A stretch of DNA of 11,750 bases, taken from an uncultured Collinsella sp. Lineage in GTDB: Bacteria; Actinomycetota; Coriobacteriia; Coriobacteriales; Coriobacteriaceae. The DNA lies in the NCBI GenBank assembly GCA_900556285.1, contig USOF01000016.1:1-11750 (forward strand), in the 5' to 3' direction. The first letter of the stretch is position 1. Each line of letters starts with the position of its first letter. The position numbers were made by a program, and so were the translations under genes. The notes beneath the pieces were generated by a model. The model saw only the letters and a list, made by a program, of their open reading frames with translations, was not told the origin of the DNA and made no database searches. Shown piece by piece: positions 6,442-11,750 of the stretch.

Positions 6442-7482
6442 TTAGATAAAGCGCTCCAGACAGGCTTTGAGACCGCGAGTCGAAAGATAGAACAGCGTGG
6501 CGTCTGCCATCGAAACGCCCGAGGTCGCCGCAACGAGCTTGTGGGCAACACGCCGAACGGCGCCCTTAGCAGGCATATCCGCCCACGCCGTTCCCAAAAA
6601 CGTCGTGAGATCCATGTTGACGCGAGCCGCCACGCGATGGAAACCATCGGCATCCAAGCGCGCCAGGTCGAACACAATTAGGTCTAAAAACCAAGTTATC
6701 AGCTCGCCGGGGCACAGGTCCAAAAGACCGTAGGCCGCCCAGTCCTCCAAGACCTCCTCGAGCATCCTCATGTGGGCGTCAAGCTTTTTGGCGCGAGCAT
6801 CGGCACTGTTGAACTCGTGCGTCGCCGATTCACTCTCCATCACGTAGTGGTAGAACTTGTCCGGCATGACGACGGTCTTGCGGGCAAGCGCATAAGCCGC
6901 AAATTGGAAGACGACGTCCTCGCCCAAAGCCAAACCGGGGGCGAAGCGAATGCCTTCGCGATTGAGCAGCTCGCGCGAAAAAGCCGCACGGCAGGCATAG
7001 GGCTGCGCATTCGAATGGAACAGCAGTTGGGGATCACGGGCGCCGAAGGTACCAGCTTTAGGGCTCATGAGTTGCTGGACGCGTTTGGGGGCAGCATCGG
7101 CAGGTTCACAGACGCCGCCAAAAACGGCGGCCTCGGCATCTGCAGACTCCATGGCATGCAGCACGCGCTCGACCGTCTGCGCATCGATGTAATCGTCGGC
7201 GTCCACAAAAAAGACGGTCTCGCCCTCGGCGGCATCGATACCGGCATTTCGAGCACACGAGACGCCCGCGTTTTCCTGGTCAATCACCAGCACGCGATCG
7301 TCAGACTGCGCGATTTGACGCAAGATGCTTAACGAATCATCAGTCGAACCGTCGTTGACGCAGACAACCTGAATCGAGCGCTCGGACTGGGCCAACAGCG
7401 AATCGAGGCATCGCTGAATGGAGCGCGCAGAGTTGTAAACGGGGACGACAATGGTGGCTTTAGGACACGAGGCCTCTCCCAT
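6442..7482 (-). CDS. Family 2 glycosyltransferase B1 (346 aa)
   Basis: GT-A glycosyltransferase. ATIVVPVYNSARSI (9-22) opens the nucleotide-binding half, followed by VVCVNDGSTDDS (39-50), ENAGVSCARNAG (70-81) and FFVDADDYIDA (91-101), with DADD as the metal-binding motif. PYACRAAFSRELL (161-173), LALGEDVVFQFAAY (184-197) with its GED, and DKFYHYV (208-214) follow. This is the EpsJ-like plan common in exopolysaccharide clusters. The remaining 130 residues are helical and variable, with no clear membrane span. The ATG at 7482 lies 6 bases after the TAG of A1, and AGGGGG (7492-7497) sits 9 bases upstream, across that stop, so the two are coupled. It matches B2 in position within the duplicated A-B module, in the GED spacing and in the C-terminal helices, though the sequences have diverged far more than A1 and A2. 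Specificity is unknown. Confidence 0.92.
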   Translation of the reverse strand: MGEASCPKATIVVPVYNSARSIQRCLDSLLAQSERSIQVVCVNDGSTDDSLSILRQIAQSDDRVLVIDQENAGVSCARNAGIDAAEGETVFFVDADDYIDAQTVERVLHAMESADAEAAVFGGVCEPADAAPKRVQQLMSPKAGTFGARDPQLLFHSNAQPYACRAAFSRELLNREGIRFAPGLALGEDVVFQFAAYALARKTVVMPDKFYHYVMESESATHEFNSADARAKKLDAHMRMLEEVLEDWAAYGLLDLCPGELITWFLDLIVFDLARLDADGFHRVAARVNMDLTTFLGTAWADMPAKGAVRRVAHKLVAATSGVSMADATLFYLSTRGLKACLERFI

Positions 7483-7488
7483 GCCGAC

Positions 7489-8592
7489 CTACCCCCTCAG
7501 CGATTCGATGAGGAAGGCGGCGACCACGCCAGGACCTCCAACCGAGGCGTAATACTTAGCGCGCCCCAAGGCACCATCCGTCGCAAAACTCGGATGCTCG
7601 TCAACCCAGCCCTCAGGATCTTTGAGAATGGCAGCGAGATTCGCGCGCTTCCACGGCTTGAGGTCGTCAAGCGAAAACTCCCCCGCGTCCAAGGCCGCCT
7701 GAAATTCCTTAGCCATCTGCACCAGGAACTCCTTATAGAACTTAGGCGCCAGGCGCACGTAGTTCCACATGTACGAATCGTACTTAATGAGCTGATTGAA
7801 CTTGAGCATGCGCGCGACATCGCCGTTTGCGTGGTCGCGGGCATAATCCTCTCGAATCCAACGCTCAATCTCGGCATACTCGGTATTGACGCAAAAGACC
7901 TTAGCCGAAGAATTGACCGAGGAATTCTCGTTGTCCTGACGATACGACAACACGGCATCATGCAGGTAAACAGCCTTATCGGCGCACGCGATCACCTTAA
8001 AGGCGAATGACGTGTCCTGAAAGGATGCCCCCGGAGTCGGCAGGAACTTAATGCCGTTGCGCTCAAGAAAATCGCGACGGTACACGGCCGACCAAATCGA
8101 CGGCTTTTGCTTAAAGAACTGAGTCGTATCGCTCGGGTGCACCGGCTTGCCACAGTCCTTGGCTTTAAACATCTCGTGCAGCGAACGGCGCTCCTCGGGC
8201 TTAGACCAGTAGAAATCAAAGTTCGCCTTCGCGAAGTCGGCATTATTGCTATCGGCGGCCGAGACAAGCTTTTCGAGTGCGTCGGGCGCCATAAAGTCAT
8301 CGGACTCCAAGATGCCAACGTACTTGCCACGCGCCATCTCCAGGCCGTGGTTCATCGAGTCGCCGTAGCCGCTGTTGGCCTTGTCGATCATCTTGACGCG
8401 CCCATCGCGCTCCATATACTCGCGGATAATCGCCGGCGAGTTGTCGGTCGACCCGTCGTTAATGCAGATGATCTCAATATCCTTGAGCGTCTGCACCAGG
8501 GCGGAATCGAGGCACTCGCGCAGGTAGCGCTGAACGTTATAGATGGGGATAAGCAGCGACAGAACAGGGCTGCCAGAGGCGTTAGTAGACAA
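7489..8592 (-). CDS. Family 2 glycosyltransferase A1 (367 aa), first gene of the operon
   Basis: GT-A glycosyltransferase starting at TTG 8592, 5 bases after AAGGAG; no ATG is placed to serve as a start. Motifs in order: VLSLLIPIYNVQRYL (10-24), IICINDGSTDNSP (41-53), ANSGYGDSMNHG (72-83), GILESDDFM (93-101), KPSIWSAVYRRDFL (163-176), FLPTPGASFQDTSFAFKV (183-200) and YRQDNENSSVNS (217-228). The first third is almost the same as in A2, while the C-terminal 130 residues differ much more. The two paralogues may therefore share a donor sugar and differ in acceptor, which is inference. Being promoter-proximal, it may add an early sugar. It is a cytoplasmic or membrane-peripheral enzyme with no signal peptide. 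Confidence 0.93.
   Translation of the reverse strand: MSTNASGSPVLSLLIPIYNVQRYLRECLDSALVQTLKDIEIICINDGSTDNSPAIIREYMERDGRVKMIDKANSGYGDSMNHGLEMARGKYVGILESDDFMAPDALEKLVSAADSNNADFAKANFDFYWSKPEERRSLHEMFKAKDCGKPVHPSDTTQFFKQKPSIWSAVYRRDFLERNGIKFLPTPGASFQDTSFAFKVIACADKAVYLHDAVLSYRQDNENSSVNSSAKVFCVNTEYAEIERWIREDYARDHANGDVARMLKFNQLIKYDSYMWNYVRLAPKFYKEFLVQMAKEFQAALDAGEFSLDDLKPWKRANLAAILKDPEGWVDEHPSFATDGALGRAKYYASVGGPGVVAAFLIESLRG
8349..8379. repeat. 31-base direct repeat, copy 2 (in gene A1)
   Basis: Exact match to 6130-6160. The surrounding bases of the two paralogues are also similar, so this is the best-conserved core of a longer imperfect repeat. Confidence 0.9.
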
Positions 8593-8597
8593 ATGTG

Positions 8598-8603
8598 CTC
8601 CTT
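8598..8603 (-). promoter_or_regulatory. RBS for the TTG start of gene A1
   Basis: AAGGAG on the minus strand with a 5-base spacer to TTG (8592-8590), which supports the non-ATG start. Confidence 0.8.
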
Positions 8604-8641
8604 AGGAAATACCTGCCGTTAATGGTATCAAAGGGTCGTCC

Positions 8642-8684
8642 CGCCCGCGGGCGTTTATATAATCTATGGAGCCCGCAGAGGCAA
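8642..8684. promoter_or_regulatory. Candidate divergent promoter with 12-bp GC palindrome
   Basis: Plus strand: a perfect TATAAT at 8658-8663 points toward the small ORF and the 340-aa transferase, without a clear -35. Minus strand: TTGCCT (complement of 8679-8684), a 17-base spacer and TATATA (8656-8661) point toward the five-gene operon, with a leader of about 55 bases. The two -10 boxes share the same AT-rich core. The perfect palindrome CGCCCGCGGGCG (8642-8653) abuts this core. It falls at the minus-strand transcription start and within the plus-strand spacer, so a bound regulator could control both directions. This is sequence reading only. Confidence 0.5.
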
Positions 8685-8703
8685 ACCGATACGAAAGGAC
8701 GTC

Positions 8704-8889
8704 ATGCAGCACAAAGCCGCACGCAACATAGTCATCGAAGCGCTGCGCTTAATCGCGGTCGCCACGCCCATGGCAGGTTCCTGCGTTTTATTCAAACCTT
8801 GCCAACATGGCGCAGCGACCCTTTACAATAGGTGCCGTCCAACGGACGCATTCGATAGCTTCCGCGCAGCGCTCGTCCGCCGCGCGTGA
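8704..8889 (+). CDS. Possible small protein or leader peptide (61 aa)
   Basis: I do not recognise this ORF. It starts at ATG 8704 with AAAGGA five bases upstream, lies just downstream of the TATAAT at 8658, and ends in a TGA whose last base begins the AAAGGA ahead of the next gene, the same coupled layout used elsewhere in this window. The product is basic, with a moderately hydrophobic stretch (residues 9-31, including IVIEALRLIAVATPMAG) and four Cys (27, 33, 44 and one in the hydrophobic-to-basic transition counted by eye). No export signal is certain. A candidate internal promoter (8799-8829) would instead make this stretch a non-coding leader. Coding status is unproven. Confidence 0.4.
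   Translation: MQHKAARNIVIEALRLIAVATPMAGSCVLFKPCQHGAATLYNRCRPTDAFDSFRAALVRRA
8799..8829 (+). promoter_or_regulatory. Candidate promoter for the 340-aa glycosyltransferase
   Basis: TTGCCA (8799-8804, 5 of 6 to consensus) and TACAAT (8824-8829, 5 of 6) are separated by 19 bases, longer than the ideal 17. It would give a leader of about 70 bases before ATG 8905. A small hairpin (CGTCC-AAC-GGACG) follows near 8836-8848. It competes with the upstream TATAAT (8658) as the source of the transcript. Confidence 0.35.
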
Positions 8890-8904
8890 AAGGATATATT
8901 CCCC

Positions 8905-9927
8905 ATGACTTCCACCCTTCCCGCTCCCATCGACAAGCTCGCCATCGTCGTCGTCACCTATAAGCGCCAGGAGCTCTTGGCCAATCTGTTCGACTCCATG
9001 ACCGAGCTCACGGCCGCACCTTGGCGCATCGTGATTGTCGATAACGAGAATTCGCGCGAGACCGAGGCCATGTGCTCTGCGTTCAACGAGCGTCTGGCAA
9101 ACCTGTGGGGCATCGACGCCGAGCAGCCCGATGCACAGGGCGGCACCGATCGCGTCATCTACGCTCCGCAGCTCGAAAACGGCGGTGGCGCAGGCGGCTT
9201 TTCCGCCGGTACCAAGTGCGCTTATGACCTGGGCGCCCAGTGGTTCTGGGTGATGGACGACGACGTACTTGTCATCCCCGAGGGCATCGAGCGTCTTGCC
9301 AAGTGGACCGATCGCTACGATGTCATCCAGGGCTCGCGTCTGGATTTTGATGGCGGCGCGTTCTTTTGGCAGTACCAGCTCATCCTTTCGCTCGGCATCC
9401 CCAACCCCGTTGCCAAGTGGGATCTGGGCCCCGAGGGCTACCGCGCCATGAACCAGCTATGCTTTGAGGGCGGCATGTTCTCGCGCCGCGTGGTCGACAA
9501 GATCGGCCTGCCCGATGCACGATTCTTCATCTACGGCGACGATGCCTGCTATGGTTACGTGGCCAGCCAGCACTTCCCCGCCGCCGTTGTGGCCGACCTG
9601 GTGCTCAAGCGCGCCCGCGCCGTCTCTAACTGGGATATCGCCGGCAAGCGCCAGCTCAACTCCACGAGCGACACCAACCGTTACTACATCATGCGCAACC
9701 GCGGTTATCTGGCCCGCTACATGCAGATCTATGGCGACTATCACCCCATGCTGTTCCGTCTGGGCAACGCCGCGACCTTCTGCAAGGAGTTCATTCGCCT
9801 GGCCGCCGTTGACAAGTGCTTTAAGACCGGTATTCCGGCGCTGCGCCGTGGCATGAAGGACGCCCGCAAGATCGTCAAGGACCCCAACTGGAAGCCCATG
9901 CCGCCCCTGAAGGACACGGAACAGTAA
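8905..9927 (+). CDS. Family 2 glycosyltransferase, GlfT/rhamnosyltransferase-like (340 aa)
   Basis: GT-A enzyme with a short N-terminal lead, then LAIVVVTYKRQELL (12-25), IVIVDNENSRET (42-53), LENGGGAGGFSAG (90-102) and WVMDDDV (115-121), where DDD binds the metal-nucleotide. CFEGGMFSRRVVDKIGLPD (186-204), FFIYGDDACYGYVA (207-220, GDD as probable base region) and RYYIMRNRGYL (259-269) follow. The GGxGGF, DDD and YY-x-RN combination is typical of galactofuranosyl- and rhamnosyltransferases (GlfT1/WbbL-like) that act on lipid-linked precursors at the inner membrane face. I cannot choose between the two sugars. AAAGGA (8889-8894) lies 10 bases before ATG 8905. It is divergent from the five-gene operon and probably contributes to the same or a related surface glycan. 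It is the least ambiguous enzyme in the window and has high GC. Confidence 0.93.
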   Translation: MTSTLPAPIDKLAIVVVTYKRQELLANLFDSMTELTAAPWRIVIVDNENSRETEAMCSAFNERLANLWGIDAEQPDAQGGTDRVIYAPQLENGGGAGGFSAGTKCAYDLGAQWFWVMDDDVLVIPEGIERLAKWTDRYDVIQGSRLDFDGGAFFWQYQLILSLGIPNPVAKWDLGPEGYRAMNQLCFEGGMFSRRVVDKIGLPDARFFIYGDDACYGYVASQHFPAAVVADLVLKRARAVSNWDIAGKRQLNSTSDTNRYYIMRNRGYLARYMQIYGDYHPMLFRLGNAATFCKEFIRLAAVDKCFKTGIPALRRGMKDARKIVKDPNWKPMPPLKDTEQ

Positions 9928-9928
9928 A

Positions 9929-9940
9929 GGGCTTTCGCCC
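9929..9940 (-). terminator. Short hairpin between convergent genes
   Basis: GGGC-TTTC-GCCC, read on the minus strand as GGGC-GAAA-GCCC with a stable GNRA loop followed by TTT. It fills most of the 17-base gap between the stops of two convergent genes and could be a weak, perhaps bidirectional, terminator. The stem is only 4 bp and the T-run only three bases. Confidence 0.35.
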
Positions 9941-9944
9941 GCCG

Positions 9945-11744
9945 CTACAGACGTTGGCACACCACGGACACACGCTGCTCATCAAAACCGAACCCCCAGC
10001 GCGTGCGACCCACGCCGGGTCGCGGCACACGGATTTCGTCGATGCCGTCGCGCTCTATGTCGAGCAGCGCCTGCACGGCCAGCAATTCCAGGCCCAGCGC
10101 ATCCACACCGGGGTCATACATCATGTTAATCGTTATCAGCGGACGTTCATCGAGCATACCGATCGTATCGGCTATGTCGAACACGACGCCCGTAGGAAAA
10201 ACCTGGATGTCCCAGCGATCCGCGCCACACTTTCGCCTCGAAGCAGGATTGGCATAGCCCGGCAATCCAAAGCAGAGTCCTTGCAAGAGTAGGTGATATG
10301 GCAGCGGTGTATCTGGGTCGGTCGCACCGATTCCCGCATCTCCCAAGATGCAGCTTAGCGCCCGCCTCACGGTATCCTCGTTCCCATGGCACAGCCCGTC
10401 GCGAAACGCATCGACGTCTCGATTGTCTTCTGCAGCGCACTCAAACCACTCAATAATCACTAGACGCAAGGCCTGGCGAAGCTCGTTATTGGGCAATCGC
10501 AAAGCACGGAGGCGATCGCCATGCTCTGGCTCCTCAGTCATATCCGTCGTGAGAAAACCGGACAGATACAGCGCTGTCCACATACCATCGTCAGGCGAGA
10601 CATCTGGCTCTGCAGTGCCCAAACAAAGCGGGACCTCAGCGCACCCATGGGCCTCGAGCAAATCAAACAAGACCGAAAGGCGGTCGAGATTCCACCCGGC
10701 AACTACCCTACTCAGGCAATCGGCATATCCATACAGATCGGCACGCACAGGCGCCGTGCAGCCTCGGCCCAGAAAACCGATCACACGCTCTGGACTCGAG
10801 CAATAGGCCCTGCCAAACCGATACCCCTCGAGCCATTCACGCGCATCATCCAGGTATTCCTCGCGCCCAGCATGATTCAAAAGAGCCTCGACCTCGGCAT
10901 CCGAAAAACCGAAACATCGGTCACACCACGCCGACAGCGGCGTCGTCAGACAATACGAGCAGCCGCGCGAAGAAAGCGCCGCTTCGGCAGGACCGGGACA
11001 CTCCCCCATCAGACACGTCAGCCGCAACGAATCGCGCGCAGTGGCAATGGCGTCAAACAGCACACGGTCAAGTAGTTCTGCCGGATCGGCGTCGGAAGCG
11101 TCCCTCGCGCTCACACGGCGAGACCACGCCGCATCGTACCCATCAACGAGCAATATAACCTGCTCATCGCAGGCAATCTCCAGCAGCTCTATGAGCACAC
11201 CGAGCACCGAGTCAACCTCGTCCGCGCTCGCCACGCCACGCGCGACGCGTTCGATGTGACGCACCTTGTCTCGAGCTAAATCCGGAGCCTCCAAAAACGC
11301 CATCAGACGGGCGCACTCGCCCGAAAGAGCATTGTGCACGACGCCGGCAACAGCGGCCCCGCACCTTGCAGCGCCAGAAAAGTCCAGCGATATCACCGGA
11401 TAGCAAGCATACTCATCCCGATAGCGCCCGCCGTTCGCATCCCAAATCTGAGCATCGGCAAACAAACGCTGACCAGAGCGACCGACCGCTGGACGCTCCA
11501 GAAAAGCCCTGAGCATCGACAAGTTCATGCTCTTGCCAAAACCCTCGGGTCGACAGCACACCACAACGGACGCGTCGCAGTCCAACACATCGGCAATAAA
11601 CATGGTTTTGTCAACCAGCATGCAGCAACCAAGGGCCTCCGCATAGTCGTGCATGCCAATGGGCAAAACCGCATCGTCGGCACAGCCGATCAAGCGCACG
11701 CCAAAGCCAGCAGCACAATCAACATTTGCCTGTTCAGACACCAA
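9945..11744 (-). CDS. AAA-ATPase-like / PD-(D/E)XK-type protein, diverged (start uncertain)
   Basis: About 599 residues from a TTG at 11744 (GTG is the next codon); the frame stays open to the window edge, so the true start may lie outside. The layout follows the AAA-ATPase-like family (PF09820 type): MLVDKTMFIADVL (42-54), Walker A region RPEGFGKSMNLSML (65-78; family norm RPRRFGKS), YPVISLDFSGA (115-125), Walker B ILLVDGYDAAW (197-207; family norm DEYD), FGFSDAEVEALL (278-289), EWLEGYRFGRAYCSSPERVIGFL (303-325) and a C-terminal segment ending GFGFDEQRVSVV (584-595), like the end of the PD-(D/E)XK (DUF1703) domain. The Walker B Glu is Gly, and I cannot find the ExK nuclease motif: the expected strand reads PLITINMMYD. 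Four Cys (262, 265, 274, 277) form CX2C-X8-CX2C. These proteins are abundant in gut bacteria; their role is not settled. This copy may be degenerate or repurposed. Confidence 0.8.
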   Translation of the reverse strand: MVSEQANVDCAAGFGVRLIGCADDAVLPIGMHDYAEALGCCMLVDKTMFIADVLDCDASVVVCCRPEGFGKSMNLSMLRAFLERPAVGRSGQRLFADAQIWDANGGRYRDEYACYPVISLDFSGAARCGAAVAGVVHNALSGECARLMAFLEAPDLARDKVRHIERVARGVASADEVDSVLGVLIELLEIACDEQVILLVDGYDAAWSRRVSARDASDADPAELLDRVLFDAIATARDSLRLTCLMGECPGPAEAALSSRGCSYCLTTPLSAWCDRCFGFSDAEVEALLNHAGREEYLDDAREWLEGYRFGRAYCSSPERVIGFLGRGCTAPVRADLYGYADCLSRVVAGWNLDRLSVLFDLLEAHGCAEVPLCLGTAEPDVSPDDGMWTALYLSGFLTTDMTEEPEHGDRLRALRLPNNELRQALRLVIIEWFECAAEDNRDVDAFRDGLCHGNEDTVRRALSCILGDAGIGATDPDTPLPYHLLLQGLCFGLPGYANPASRRKCGADRWDIQVFPTGVVFDIADTIGMLDERPLITINMMYDPGVDALGLELLAVQALLDIERDGIDEIRVPRPGVGRTRWGFGFDEQRVSVVCQRL

Positions 11745-11750
11745 AACGTT

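Noticed and set aside
8595..8831. Plus-strand frame of 78 codons in the divergent intergenic region
   Set aside because: No RBS, its start lies on the A1 RBS region, and it overlaps the candidate promoter; the frame at 8704 is better supported.
9945..11744. Calling this gene a pseudogene
   Set aside because: The frame is intact over about 600 codons and the family segments remain in order; altered motifs alone do not show inactivation.

Overview
The window looks like the left end of a draft-genome contig from a high-GC Actinobacteriota gut organism, most likely Collinsella or another Coriobacteriia. This assignment is an inference from the G+C of most genes (one 60-base sample counted by eye gave about 70%), GC-ending codons, TTG starts, the glycosyltransferase (GT) types, and the AAA-ATPase-like gene, a kind I recall as common in Collinsella. 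No marker gene is present to confirm it. The first 48 bases are not biological: they match an Illumina Nextera i7 adapter (P7 tail, 8-base index, transposase mosaic end) left on the contig.

Bases 49-1685 hold an AT-richer two-gene plus-strand operon: a DUF4869-type protein (259-708) overlapped (TGATG) by a P-loop ATPase with a Toprim-like C-terminal half (708-1685). It has its own candidate promoter. Its composition suggests acquisition. The pair recurs in gut Firmicutes as far as I recall, and its function is not known to me. It is the best candidate here for an uncharacterised system.

Bases 1682-8592 are a minus-strand operon of five GT2 (GT-A fold) glycosyltransferases, transcribed from the right: A1 (8592-7489), B1 (7482-6442), A2 (6367-5249), B2 (5236-4169) and a large two-domain enzyme (4168-1682). 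Genes are coupled by touching or closely spaced stop/start codons, except for a 74-base gap before A2. The A-B-A-B order and the near-identity of the A1 and A2 N-terminal halves indicate duplication of a two-gene module. The likely role is assembly of a cell-surface polysaccharide or glycopolymer. No flippase, polymerase or nucleotide-sugar gene is in the window, so the product cannot be named.

Bases 8593-8904 separate this operon from a divergent plus-strand unit. They hold a candidate bidirectional promoter with a 12-bp GC palindrome and a possible 61-codon small ORF just ahead of a sixth glycosyltransferase (8905-9927), which resembles galactofuranosyl/rhamnosyl transferases. Convergent to it, at the right edge, is an AAA-ATPase-like/PD-(D/E)XK family protein (9945-11744, possibly running off the window). 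It has a Walker B Glu-to-Gly change, no recognisable nuclease triad and a CX2C-X8-CX2C cluster, and looks like a diverged or degenerating member. No tRNA, rRNA, CRISPR array or transposase gene was seen.
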